A stretch of DNA of 64,000 nucleotides from an uncultured Hyphomicrobium sp. (lineage in GTDB: Bacteria > Pseudomonadota > Alphaproteobacteria > Rhizobiales > Hyphomicrobiaceae): the NCBI RefSeq assembly GCF_902826555.1, contig NZ_CADEFI010000003.1:62001-126000 (forward strand). Direction: 5' to 3'. The position numbers and the translations under genes were made by a program. Each line of letters begins with the position of its first letter. Within the stretch, counting starts at the first letter, position 1. This document shows, piece after piece, positions 27,365 through 36,088 of the stretch. A model generated the notes under the pieces. The model was not told the origin of the DNA. It did not search any database and saw only the letters and a program-made list of their open reading frames with translations.

Positions 27365-29557
27365 TCAGGCGGCGCGCTTCGGCTTGCGCTTGGCGATAAA
27401 CGGCAGAAGGTCGGCCTGGGTCCGCGCCTTGCTGAACAGGAACCCCTGCCCCTGCTCGCAACCGATGGCGCGTAGACACGCCAGCTCCTCGGACGTCTCG
27501 ATGCCTTCGGCGGTGATGGTCTTGCCGAGCGTTTCGCCGAGACCGACGATGGCGCGGACAACCGCCTGCTGCTCCACGTTGCCCTCGATGCCGCGGATGA
27601 ACGAGCGGTCGATCTTGATCTTGTCGAAGGGGAAGCTGCACAGGTAGCCCAGCGACGAATAGCCGGTTCCGAAGTCGTCCATGGCGATGCGTGTGCCGAG
27701 GCGGCGCAACTCCGCGAGCGTGTCGAGCACGATGTTCGAGCGGTCGAGGAACAGGCTTTCGGTGATCTCGAGCTCCAGGCGCTCAGGCGGCAGAGCGGAG
27801 GCCTCGAGCGCGTCAGCCACCATCTCGTGGACACTGCCGCAACGGAATTGCAACGGTGAAAGATTGACGGCGACGCGCATGTGCGCGGGCCAGGCAGCCG
27901 CATCCCTGCAGGCGCGGTTCAACACTAAATTGCCGAGCGCCCAGATCAGGCCGGCCTCCTCGGCAATGGGGATGAACTCCGTGGGGGAGACGTAGCCTCG
28001 CTCGGCGTGGGGCCAACGCACCAGCGCCTCGGCGGCCACGATGTGCCCCGAGTCCAGCGCGACCAGGGGCTGATAATGCACCTCGAGGCTCTGGCTCTCG
28101 ATGGCGTTGCGCAGATCGCGCTCCAGGCGCCGGCGCTCCTGGGCGCGTGCATTCATCTCCGCCTCGAAGTAGCGGAACGATCCCTTGCCGCGCAGCTTCA
28201 CCTGCGAGAGGGCGAGGTTGGCGTTCTTCAAGAGCTTACCGGCCTCGTCGCCGTCACCCGGCGCAATGGCGATACCGATGCTGGCACCGATGGTCGCCTG
28301 CTGTCCCTGGATGGTGAACGGCGCGCTGATGACCTCGATCAAACGTCGTGCGACGGTGCTCACCTCGTCCGGCTCGACGACGTCGGGCATGATGATTCCA
28401 AATTCGTCGCCACCGAGACGCGCCGCCATGCAGCCGTCGCGCAGGGTGCCGGTGATGCGCCGGGCAACAGCCTGCAGGAGTGCATCGCCGGCCGCAGGGC
28501 CCATGGTCTCGTTGACGGACTTGAAGTTGTCGAGCCCGACACACAGGGATGCGCCGCCGCGCCCTCCGCGGCTCATGGCCGCCAGCATTTCCTCGGCATG
28601 CTCGAGATGGCGAGCTCTGTTCGCCAGGCCCGTGAGGGGATCGTGGTGGGCGAGATAAGCGACCTGTGCTTCCGCCCGCCGACGCTCGGTGATGTCGACC
28701 GCCGCCACGAGCACAGCCGGGGCGCGCTCGTGGACGATGGCCTGCGAGAAAATGGCGACCTCGATGGCGGTTCCATCGCGCTTCAAGTGGTTCCAGATGT
28801 GATCGGCGAGGATGCCAGGCGCGGGGCTGTAAAGCTCCTCCAAGCGGCCGTGGTCGTCCTGATGGTGCAGGCAGTGCACGGGGCGCCCGATCAGTTCGGC
28901 GCCGCGATAGCCGTAATGATCGCGTGCCGCAGCGTTTGCCGAAAGAATGGTCTTGCCGTTCTGCGCGACGACGTACATCGGAACGGGATTGGCTTCGAAG
29001 AGCAGACGGAACGACGCCTCGCGCTCTTTGAGCTCGGTGATGTCGACGCGCAATCCGATGATGCCGCCGTCGCCGGTGCGCCGCTCCTGGATCAGGATGC
29101 AGCGGCCGTCGGAGAGCCACTGCTCATGGCGCTCGCTCGGGCTCGTCATCTTCTCGAGACGCTCGGCGATCCATTCCTCCTCGCGCCCCTTGGCGGCGGG
29201 GTAATCGCCGCGCATGACGCCGACGCGGAGCGTATCGGCCAGCCGTACGCCGACTTTGAACAAGTCCGCCGAGCGATGGTAGACCTTGGCGTATTCCTCG
29301 TTCCAGAGCACGTAGCGGCCTTCGGAATCCAGGAACACGATGCCTTGAGGCAGGATGTCGATGGCCTCGCGCAGGCGCTTGTCGGCTGTGCGGGCTTCCT
29401 CCACGGCCATCTCGAGCGCGGATTCGAGCTCGGTTTTTTGCGCGGTAGCGTCGGCGCCATGACGGGTTGCAGCAGCGCCGCTCAGCACCTTGAGCGCCGC
29501 GCGCAGCGGCCGCCGGCCGAGTGGTTTGGGATGTTTCTCGAATTTCCGCCGCTTCAT
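27365..29557 (-). CDS. PAS-PAS-GGDEF-EAL cyclic-di-GMP signalling protein
   Basis: A 730-residue protein without membrane spans. Two PAS-type sensor regions (about residues 60-180 and 180-300) precede a GGDEF domain with intact RLGGDEF, and an EAL domain with EALVRW, NLSPLQFR, EITESLF and DDFGTGYSSL. GGDEF domains make and EAL domains break cyclic di-GMP. Both catalytic motifs look intact, so the net activity cannot be read from sequence. The ligands of the PAS domains are unknown. Confidence 0.92.
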   Translation of the reverse strand: MKRRKFEKHPKPLGRRPLRAALKVLSGAAATRHGADATAQKTELESALEMAVEEARTADKRLREAIDILPQGIVFLDSEGRYVLWNEEYAKVYHRSADLFKVGVRLADTLRVGVMRGDYPAAKGREEEWIAERLEKMTSPSERHEQWLSDGRCILIQERRTGDGGIIGLRVDITELKEREASFRLLFEANPVPMYVVAQNGKTILSANAAARDHYGYRGAELIGRPVHCLHHQDDHGRLEELYSPAPGILADHIWNHLKRDGTAIEVAIFSQAIVHERAPAVLVAAVDITERRRAEAQVAYLAHHDPLTGLANRARHLEHAEEMLAAMSRGGRGGASLCVGLDNFKSVNETMGPAAGDALLQAVARRITGTLRDGCMAARLGGDEFGIIMPDVVEPDEVSTVARRLIEVISAPFTIQGQQATIGASIGIAIAPGDGDEAGKLLKNANLALSQVKLRGKGSFRYFEAEMNARAQERRRLERDLRNAIESQSLEVHYQPLVALDSGHIVAAEALVRWPHAERGYVSPTEFIPIAEEAGLIWALGNLVLNRACRDAAAWPAHMRVAVNLSPLQFRCGSVHEMVADALEASALPPERLELEITESLFLDRSNIVLDTLAELRRLGTRIAMDDFGTGYSSLGYLCSFPFDKIKIDRSFIRGIEGNVEQQAVVRAIVGLGETLGKTITAEGIETSEELACLRAIGCEQGQGFLFSKARTQADLLPFIAKRKPKRAA

Positions 29558-29912
29558 GATCGTGCCTGTACTGCCCCGGTCGCTCGCTTGTGCTCGTGGA
29601 GTATCGACAGCGAGGCTTAACGACGCCTTTCTCAGGGTGCTGAGCTACAACGCCGCAATGCCCTGAAATACGTGTATAATTGCTCGCTTAATGGGCAGCG
29701 GATGCGTCGCAAAGCGGGACAGCGCGTTACTCCTGATCGACGGGTGACTCGGGAACAGCCAATTTACCCATCCCTACTTCGATCCATCCATCTCAGCATC
29801 CCGATTGACCGAATACGTACGATTATCCGATGCCTAAATGCTTGGCATTTGAGCTATTTTGGCAAAACGCCATTCGTGGTTAGCAAATCCTTTAGGAGCC
29901 CACGGCTTCCGC
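29558..29912. other. Intergenic region with a small hairpin
   Basis: About 355 bases between divergent genes. The right half is relatively A+T-rich and must hold the promoter of the saccharopine-dehydrogenase-like gene. AAATGC and GCATTT (29836-29850) form a 6-bp hairpin with a 3-base loop. An AGGAG lies 14 bases before the ATG at 29913, rather far. No RNA gene or coding frame is convincing. Confidence 0.4.
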
Positions 29913-31049
29913 ATGGCCGCCGACGCCTTTTCCATCGCGATCATCGGCAGCACCGGAGCCTTCGGCTCGAGGATTGCCGAACTCCTGGCGCGAGACCCCA
30001 ATATCGATCTCGTCATTGCCGGGCGCACCCTCTCGTCGCTCGATGAGCAAGCTCGCGCTCTTTCCAAAGTCATGTGTCGTCCGGTGCGGCGGGTGGTGCT
30101 CGATGCGGATGGCGTCGACGCGGGCGACATCGCGCGACTGGGCGCGCGTCTCGTCATCAACGCGTCGGGCCCTTATCAGGGCAGCGACTACCGGCTCGCT
30201 CGCGCGGCGATTGCGGCGCGCTGCCACTATGTCGATCTCGCGGATGCCAGAGGCTTCGTCACGGGTTTCGGTGCGCTCGATGCGGTGGCGCGCGATGCCG
30301 GCGTTCTCGCCGTCAGCGGCGCCAGCTCAGTGCCGGGCCTCTCGTCTGCGGTCGTGCTGCAGCTTCGTCCTTCGTTCGCGACGCTGGACGCCCTCGACAT
30401 CGCCATCTCGCCCGGTAACGCTTTCGATCCTGGCGTGGCGACGGTGGCGTCCGTGCTGGGCGGCGTGGGGCAACCGCTCTCGATGCTGCGCGACGGGGCG
30501 CGGCGAACCGTGCACGGGTGGCAAGGATTAGCGCGGCGCTCGTTCGGCGAAGCCGGATGGCGCTGGCTCGGCTATGTGGATGTGCCCGACCTCGATCTTT
30601 TTCCGGCACGGGATGCCGGCTTGAAGACGGTGCGGTTCCGGGCCGGGCTCGAAGTCTCCCTGTTTCATTTCGGCCTTTGGTGCGCGTCGTGGCTGGTGCG
30701 GAGCGGCGTCGTGCGCAGCCTTGCGCCGCTGGCCCCGGGTCTCCTCGCCGTCAAGCGGGCGCTCACGTGGCTCGGAAGCGACCGGGGCGGCATGGTGATC
30801 ATCATGGACGGCACAGGTCTCGACGGACGCCGGAAACGCGCCACGTGGCTGCTCGTCGCCAAGAGCGGTCACGGTCCCTTTGTGCCCGCGCTTGCATCGG
30901 TGGCGCTCGCGAAGCGTCTTGCGTCGGGTGCCGAGATGCGGCGCGGCGCGACGGCATGCTACGGCGTTGTCAGCCTTGACAACATCCTGGCCGAGGCCGC
31001 CGGCCTCGACATAACGTGCACCACGCATGAAGAAGCCCTCCCGTCGTGA
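29913..31049 (+). CDS. Saccharopine dehydrogenase-like NAD(P)-binding protein
   Basis: A 378-residue protein with an N-terminal Rossmann fold, IAIIGSTGAFGSRIAELLA. It is followed by VINASGPYQG and CHYVDLADARGF, typical of saccharopine-dehydrogenase-like proteins of unknown substrate. The C-terminal half has a hydrophobic segment (FHFGLWCASWLV) and SDRGGMVIIMDGTG. True saccharopine dehydrogenase activity is not implied. The start at 29913 is the first ATG that fits the fold. A strong hairpin overlaps the stop codon. Confidence 0.75.
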   Translation: MAADAFSIAIIGSTGAFGSRIAELLARDPNIDLVIAGRTLSSLDEQARALSKVMCRPVRRVVLDADGVDAGDIARLGARLVINASGPYQGSDYRLARAAIAARCHYVDLADARGFVTGFGALDAVARDAGVLAVSGASSVPGLSSAVVLQLRPSFATLDALDIAISPGNAFDPGVATVASVLGGVGQPLSMLRDGARRTVHGWQGLARRSFGEAGWRWLGYVDVPDLDLFPARDAGLKTVRFRAGLEVSLFHFGLWCASWLVRSGVVRSLAPLAPGLLAVKRALTWLGSDRGGMVIIMDGTGLDGRRKRATWLLVAKSGHGPFVPALASVALAKRLASGAEMRRGATACYGVVSLDNILAEAAGLDITCTTHEEALPS

Positions 31050-31061
31050 AACGGGAGGGCT
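31034..31061. terminator. Bidirectional terminator-like hairpin
   Basis: An 11-bp perfect stem (AGCCCTCCCGT with its complement) flanks a six-base loop, CGTGAA. It spans the stop codon of the saccharopine-dehydrogenase-like gene and lies between two convergent genes. T-runs are short on both sides, so efficiency is uncertain. Confidence 0.7.
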
Positions 31062-31084
31062 CTCGTTCTGGCCTCGACGACCGA

Positions 31085-31519
31085 TCAGGTGCGCCAGGGG
31101 TGCTCCGGAAGATCGGAGACGCCGACCACCTTCACGCCCGCTGCCGCAACCTTGTGATCGTTCTCGACGGAGCTTCCGGAGACGCCGATCGCACCGACAA
31201 GGACGCCCTCCTTGTCGACGATCGGAAGGCCGCCCGGGAACGTGATGAGCCCATCGTTCGAGTGCTCGATGCCGTACAGGGGGCCGCCGGGCTGGGAGAG
31301 CTTGCCGATCGATCCGGTCGGCATGCCGAAGAAGACCGCCGTCTTCGCCTTCTTGATGGCGATGTCGATGGAGCCGACCCAAGCGTCGTCCATGCGATGG
31401 AACGCCTTCAGATTGGCGCCGCTGTCGACGACGGCGATGCACATCTTGGTTTTTGTTTTCTCGGCCTCCTTGCGGGCGGCTTCGATGATCTTCTTTGCGT
31501 CGTCGATTGTGACATGCAT
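31085..31519 (-). CDS. GlcG/HbpS family heme-binding-like protein
   Basis: A 144-residue single-domain protein of the GlcG/HbpS fold. Landmarks are [36 protein letters not shown] and GAIGVSGSS. Members bind heme or cobalamin-like ligands or act in oxidative-stress sensing; many are uncharacterised. There is no signal peptide, so it is probably cytoplasmic. GGAGGACAAG precedes the ATG. It stands alone between a hairpin and the lysozyme gene. Confidence 0.88.
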   Translation of the reverse strand: MHVTIDDAKKIIEAARKEAEKTKTKMCIAVVDSGANLKAFHRMDDAWVGSIDIAIKKAKTAVFFGMPTGSIGKLSQPGGPLYGIEHSNDGLITFPGGLPIVDKEGVLVGAIGVSGSSVENDHKVAAAGVKVVGVSDLPEHPWRT

Positions 31520-31611
31520 GGGTCTTGTCCTCCGGTAGCGCGCGAGGGTCGCACGGGCTCCGACATATCGGCCCGCTAACCCTGGTTTTCAATGGCCAGT
31601 TCCGACCTCCG

Positions 31612-32343
31612 TCAGGGTATGGTTGCCGCAGTCCCGGAGCCGCGGGAGAATGCCTCGAATTCCGCGCGCGTTCCGCGAAAGACGTTGAGGTCGAGGTCGC
31701 CTTTGACGCCCGGGCGGCGGCCGCGATTGTGATACTGCCAGATCACCCATTGGCCGGTGCGGAAGAGGGGCGGAACAAGGAGGCTGCGGGCCCAAAAGCG
31801 CTCACCCGGGAAAGCGCCAGCGAGCATGGCGGCGTCGAACTCCGCCGTCGTGTAGATGATCGGCCGATGGCCGTAGTGCTTCTCAAGCCTGCCGATGAAC
31901 TCCGCCAGCACGGCCACGTGATCGCGCTCGGCGATGGCCGCGACGCAGGGTCCCATGTGCTCGGCGTCGACGACAGGCGGCAGTGCCTCCGGGTCTCTTG
32001 GGACAGCGGCGATGAAGTTCTCCGCCTGCTCGGCGGCGGTACGGCAGAGCGTGAAGAAATGATAGGCGCCGCGCCTCAGGCCCACACGCTTCGACTCGCT
32101 CCAGTTGCGCTCGAAGGACTTGTCGCGGAAGTCTCCGCCTTCGGACGCCTTGATGTAGGCGAAGACCACCCCGCTCGCGGCAAGTGCCGTCCAGCCGATC
32201 CGGCCCTGGTGGTTGGAGACGTCCACGCCGACGACGGGATAGCGCCACGGCGCCAGCTCGACGTGCGGATAAAGGAACGGGGCCGCCGCAGCCATCGCCG
32301 CGGCAAGCCCCGCCAGACATGCGAAACGCAGAAAGCTCGTCAC
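31612..32343 (-). CDS. GH25 lysozyme, exported
   Basis: A 243-residue glycoside hydrolase family 25 muramidase. The signal peptide covers about residues 1-21. The catalytic fold shows GVDVSNHQG with the first Asp, FAYIKASEG, AYHFF and VVDAEH with the acidic pair, ending in WQYHNRGRRPGVKGDLDLN. GH25 enzymes cleave the glycan backbone of peptidoglycan. The start is a GTG at 32343, four bases after the slipin stop, so it is translated with the SPFH protein. A membrane-proteostasis protein paired with a muramidase is an unusual operon. Confidence 0.85.
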   Translation of the reverse strand: MTSFLRFACLAGLAAAMAAAAPFLYPHVELAPWRYPVVGVDVSNHQGRIGWTALAASGVVFAYIKASEGGDFRDKSFERNWSESKRVGLRRGAYHFFTLCRTAAEQAENFIAAVPRDPEALPPVVDAEHMGPCVAAIAERDHVAVLAEFIGRLEKHYGHRPIIYTTAEFDAAMLAGAFPGERFWARSLLVPPLFRTGQWVIWQYHNRGRRPGVKGDLDLNVFRGTRAEFEAFSRGSGTAATIP

Positions 32344-32347
32344 AAGG

Positions 32348-33514
32348 CTACTTCTCGCCAGACGCCTTCTCGTTGCCGAGCTTGTAGAGGTTGTTCAGAA
32401 GGGCATCGAAGCCGCCGGCCCCGGCGCCGGTATGAAGGTCGATGCGACCGACCTTCTCGACCAGCTTCTCCAACGCCTCCAGCTCCTTCAACCGCATGAG
32501 CAGCGGGTTGTTCTCCATCAGCTTCGAGGTGTTGAGCAGGGAGCGCGTGGCGGCCGTTTCTTCCTGGCGGCGGATGATGTTGGCCTTGGCGATGCGCTCG
32601 GCCTCGACGACCTTGTTCAGAAGCTCGCGCACGTCGCCGGGCAGGATGACGTCCTTGACGCCGATCTCGCCAATCTCGGCACCGAGCGTCGCGGCTCGCT
32701 CCGTCACGTAGGCGCGCACCTCGCGGTCGATGGTGTCACGCGCGGCCAGAATCTCGTCGAGCGTGCGCGCGGCGACGGCCTCGCGGATCGCGAACTGGAT
32801 CAACCGGTAGAGCGTGGCGTTGACATCGGTCGACGACAGAGCCGCCTTCTCCGGATCGACGACGCGCGAAAACGCCGTCAGCGTGACGCGGATGCCGACG
32901 CGATCCTTGGTCAAAATCTCCTGCGCCGTGACCTCCAGGGGCTGCGGACGCAGATCCATCTTGGCGACCCGCACCTGACGGCCGACAGCCCAGAAGGCGT
33001 GGCGGCCAGGACCGAGACGCTCGGTGAGCACGCCGTCCGCGAACAGGAGGCCCGCCTCGTTGGCTTCGACCACCGTGACCACGAGCGTTCCGCCCGAGCG
33101 CGCGGGATCGAGCTTGTCGATGTGCCGTTTTTCAGCCCGCAGCGTCGCGGCGGCGTCGATCTTCTCGACGTCGACGGCCGTCAACGCCTTCCAGAAGGCG
33201 CGCGTCGTGTTGGGCAGCACGAGGTGCTTCGGCTCGCCGTCGAGCGAAACGATGGCAACCTCGGTCGGTCCAGCCTGGACAATGGTGAAGTTGTCGGCGG
33301 CAACGTCGGGATCGGTCTTGGCGAGCAGCAGCGCCTTCTCGGACGCGATCTCGGCGCGCAGGATCTTGACGATCTCGACCGAGAGCTGACCCAACGGATC
33401 GAACTCCGTGAAACGGCCGGGCTCCAGCAGCTTCACGAAGCGGCCATCGCGCCGCAGAAAGCCGCGCTCGTCGTCCTTCACGACTGCCGTGGTCCAAAAG
33501 CTCAAGCGAGACAT
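32348..33514 (-). CDS. Slipin-type SPFH/band 7 protein
   Basis: A 388-residue protein with a divergent N-terminal region, then an SPFH domain (about residues 165-300) containing GPGRHAFWAV, LTKDRVGIRVTLTAFSRVVDPEKA and IGEIGVKDVILPGDVRELL. A coiled-coil stretch follows (AERIAKANIIRRQEETAATR). SPFH proteins form membrane-attached rings linked to microdomains and protease control. There is no obvious transmembrane helix. It is the first gene of an operon with the GH25 lysozyme. Confidence 0.88.
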   Translation of the reverse strand: MSRLSFWTTAVVKDDERGFLRRDGRFVKLLEPGRFTEFDPLGQLSVEIVKILRAEIASEKALLLAKTDPDVAADNFTIVQAGPTEVAIVSLDGEPKHLVLPNTTRAFWKALTAVDVEKIDAAATLRAEKRHIDKLDPARSGGTLVVTVVEANEAGLLFADGVLTERLGPGRHAFWAVGRQVRVAKMDLRPQPLEVTAQEILTKDRVGIRVTLTAFSRVVDPEKAALSSTDVNATLYRLIQFAIREAVAARTLDEILAARDTIDREVRAYVTERAATLGAEIGEIGVKDVILPGDVRELLNKVVEAERIAKANIIRRQEETAATRSLLNTSKLMENNPLLMRLKELEALEKLVEKVGRIDLHTGAGAGGFDALLNNLYKLGNEKASGEK

Positions 33515-33887
33515 GGGAAAACTCCGGAAACTTGGGGCCGGCCGAAGACAACGAGCCGGTTTAATCAGTGCCTTGTGCGTGCGGTATTCAATTCCGTGCA
33601 GTTCGTGAATTTCGGCTCGCAGGTCGCTGGCCGCTACGCCACGACGATGACGCGGGCCCCCGCTTGAGCCACGCGGCTCGGCCTTATGCCGACCGTCTTG
33701 CCGACGCCGTTCCCGAGGGATCGGCGGAAGCGCAACGGACGGCTCCGGCTCCGCAGAGAGGCGGTATCCGCGAAGGGCGCGGAGCGCATCGGCGCTTGCC
33801 GTCCACCCTCGCCTCTCAGCCGGAGCCTCGAGGCCAGAGCTTGGGCCGGAGCAACGACCAGCTTCCCAAAAGAAGATCGCTTGGAGG
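33515..33887. other. Intergenic region downstream of the tRNA-like genes
   Basis: About 370 bases between the slipin start and the 3' end of the tRNA-like pair. It should contain the slipin promoter. I see no hairpin with a T-run after the tRNA-like genes, and no convincing coding frame on either strand. Confidence 0.4.
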
Positions 33888-33960
33888 CGATTGGCATGGG
33901 AATCGAACCCATCACAGCGAGATTAAAAGTCTCGTGCTCTACCAAATGAGCTAGCCACTG
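33888..33960 (-). tRNA. tRNA-Lys(TTT)-like gene with a defective acceptor stem
   Basis: D arm (GCTC...GAGC), anticodon arm (CGAGA/TCTCG) and T arm (ATGGG-TTCGATT-CCCAT) all fold perfectly. The anticodon loop CTTTTAA gives TTT (33925-33927), Lys. The acceptor stem is poor: the 3' strand GCCAATC would need GATTGGC, but the 5' strand reads CAGTGGC, leaving mismatches at pairs 1-72 and 3-70. No CCA is encoded. The 5' end overlaps the 3' end of the next tRNA-like gene by about two bases. It could be a decaying second Lys tRNA or a foreign one. Confidence 0.6.
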
Positions 33961-34031
33961 GAGAAGCTAAAGGGAATCGAACCCTCGACCTTCCGGCACC
34001 GCCGGATGCTCTGCCACTGAGCTACAGCCTC
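33959..34031 (-). tRNA. tRNA-like gene with an abnormal anticodon loop
   Basis: The 73-base unit has a full acceptor stem (GAGGCTG with TAGCTTC, two G-T wobbles), a perfect D stem, a T arm (GAGGG-TTCGATT-CCCTT) and an encoded CCA. The anticodon arm folds best as TCCGG/CCGGA with a loop of only five bases, CGGTG. If a seven-base loop is forced, the anticodon would be GGT (Thr), but position 33 would be C instead of the invariant U. It may be a pseudogene or a tRNA-like RNA that does not decode. It overlaps the Lys-like gene. Confidence 0.5.
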
Positions 34032-34392
34032 GTTTTGCTCCCGAACAACGCGGAACACGCCGCCGCAGGGCGGTGCGCGCCAGCCAGGTCTCAACGAGCC
34101 CGGGCACGAGGCGTCAATTCAGGAACGGCCAGTAAACAGCCGATTTGGGCGAAATTCCATTCCGTTCGCCACCAGACCGTCCGGCAACGTTACGCAAAAA
34201 CCACCGCCCCAACCTCCGTTAGGCAGACGACCGCGCTTTCGTTGCGAATTCCAGCCGTCCGGGGTAGGCCCATGGGTGGGGCGTCACGCGCGGAACAGCG
34301 GCCGACGGGGACGAGGTTACACGGTGACCGCCGTTGCTGCCCGGCGGACTCCGGCGCAGATCCTACTTTTGCGTCAGACGGGGACCGGTCGT
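34032..34392. other. Intergenic region between the tRNA-like pair and the GMC gene
   Basis: About 360 bases that should carry the promoter of the leftward tRNA-like pair and of the rightward oxidoreductase. The open frame continuing upstream of the GMC start is Arg-rich and unlike the family. I see no repeat, integrase or other sign of a mobile element at this tRNA site. Confidence 0.4.
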
Positions 34393-36063
34393 ATGTCGAG
34401 GATGAGCCTGCCGCTCAGCGCATTGAAGCGGCGCTATGATGTGATCGTCGTCGGCTCGGGCTATGGCGGCGGCGTCACGGCGTCGCGACTTGCGCGCGCG
34501 GGCAAGCGCGTCGCAGTGCTCGAGCGCGGGCGCGAGATCCAAACCGGCGAGTTCCCGCAAAAGTTCGGCGAGCTCAAGGGCGAGTTCCAGGTCACCGGGG
34601 AGCGCTTCCGCACCGGCTCCGAGCAGGCGATCTACGATGTGCGCCTCGGCCGCGACATGCACGTGCTGGTGGCCTGCGGGCTCGGCGGCGGGTCGCTCGT
34701 CAATGCCGGTGTCTCGCTCATTCCGGACAAACGCGTGTTCGCAGACGACGCATGGCCGGGCCAGGTGGCGCAGGACGGCACGCTCGAGGAAGGCTACCGG
34801 CGCGCCGAGCAGTGGATCCGGCCGATGGCCGATCCACGGGCGCGCGAGATGACCAAGTTCGGCGTGCTGGAGCAAGCCGGGCGCGGCCTGGGCGGCGACA
34901 TGGTGGCGCCGCGCATCGCGGTCAGCTTCGAGGACAACATCAATCCTGCCGGCATCCATCAAAAAGCCTGCACCCGATGCGGCGACTGCTGCGGGGGCTG
35001 CAACGTCGGCGCCAAGAACACCGTCGCGCTCACCTATCTTCCGGATGCCGTGCTAGCCGGCGCGGAGGTCTTCACCGGCATCAAGGTCGATACCGTGCGC
35101 AAGGGCGACGACGGGATCTGGCAGGTTTCGGCACGATCGGTGGGGCCGGATCGGAGCATGCCCGAAGCGGTGATCGAAGCACCGGTCGTCGTGCTCGCCG
35201 CCGGTACGCTCGGCTCCACGGAGATCCTGCTGCGCTCGCGGGAGGCGGGACTCAAGGTCTCCGACCGGCTCGGACAGCGGTTCTCGGCTAACGGCGATAT
35301 CATCGCCTTCGGCTACGGCGCCAAGACTGTCGTCAACGGAGTCGGCGTCGGGTATCCGGCGAAGGTCGAGGGGCTTGAAATCGGTGCGTCCGTGTCGGGC
35401 CAGATCGAGTTCCGTGACGCGGAGACGCTCGCCAACGAGCTCAACGTGCAGGAAGGCGCGTTACCGTCGTCCTTCGCTTCCGTGCTGCCCGTGCTGTTCC
35501 TGCCCAACGGGCGGCTGCTCGGCGCGCTCTCGAGCCTCGTCAACGGCGTCTACAAGGGGCCGTTCGCGAGCCTGCAGACGTTCTTTGCGGTATCGCACGA
35601 TAGCGCGTCGGGACGCTTCTCGCTCGAGGACAACCAACTCGCGCTCAACTGGCCGGGCGCCAAGGACGAGCCGGTCTACGCCAAGCTCGATGCCATCCTG
35701 TCCCAGCTCGTGACGGCCAGCGGCGGCTCTTACGTCAAGAACCCGCTCGCGGGGACCGTCATGGGGCATCAGCCCGCGACCGCACACCCGCTCGGAGGCT
35801 GCGGCATGGGGCGGGACAACGGTGACGGCGTCGTGGACCACAAGTGCCGCGTCTTCTCAGGCGCGGGGGGCTCCGGCGATACCGCCGTGCACGACGGGCT
35901 GTACGTCATCGACGGCGCGGTGATCCCGCGTTCGCTCGGCGTCAATCCGCTGCTGACAATTACGGCGCTCGCCGAACGCGCCATGCTGCACTTTGCGCAG
36001 GATCGAGGGATCAGCTACACAACGGCACCCGTCAAAAGCTCGGCTCCCGCGACCGCCGCATAG
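34393..36063 (+). CDS. GMC-family oxidoreductase, cholesterol-oxidase-like
   Basis: A 556-residue flavoprotein. The FAD fold is VIVVGSGYGGGVTASRLARA near residue 16. The Cys-rich CTRCGDCCGGCNVGAKNT near residue 195 and HPLGGCGMG near 468 are typical of the cholesterol-oxidase branch of GMC enzymes. It ends in GLYVIDGAVIPRSLGVNPLLTI, the FAD-closing segment. Family members oxidise alcohols such as sterols; the substrate here is unknown. The start at 34393 is preferred over the long upstream frame; ATG 34402 is an alternative. A PRMT-like methyltransferase follows 25 bases later. Confidence 0.85.
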   Translation: MSRMSLPLSALKRRYDVIVVGSGYGGGVTASRLARAGKRVAVLERGREIQTGEFPQKFGELKGEFQVTGERFRTGSEQAIYDVRLGRDMHVLVACGLGGGSLVNAGVSLIPDKRVFADDAWPGQVAQDGTLEEGYRRAEQWIRPMADPRAREMTKFGVLEQAGRGLGGDMVAPRIAVSFEDNINPAGIHQKACTRCGDCCGGCNVGAKNTVALTYLPDAVLAGAEVFTGIKVDTVRKGDDGIWQVSARSVGPDRSMPEAVIEAPVVVLAAGTLGSTEILLRSREAGLKVSDRLGQRFSANGDIIAFGYGAKTVVNGVGVGYPAKVEGLEIGASVSGQIEFRDAETLANELNVQEGALPSSFASVLPVLFLPNGRLLGALSSLVNGVYKGPFASLQTFFAVSHDSASGRFSLEDNQLALNWPGAKDEPVYAKLDAILSQLVTASGGSYVKNPLAGTVMGHQPATAHPLGGCGMGRDNGDGVVDHKCRVFSGAGGSGDTAVHDGLYVIDGAVIPRSLGVNPLLTITALAERAMLHFAQDRGISYTTAPVKSSAPATAA

Positions 36064-36088
36064 GAGCCGCCCGGCGATCCGAGGCTCC

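Noticed and set aside
33634..33945. 104-codon frame on the minus strand beginning MVEHETFNLAVMGSIP
   Set aside because: Its start is the tRNA-Lys-like gene read as protein; the tail has no family resemblance.
33888..34392. Integrative element at the tRNA-like genes
   Set aside because: No integrase, attachment-site duplication or phage gene is nearby.
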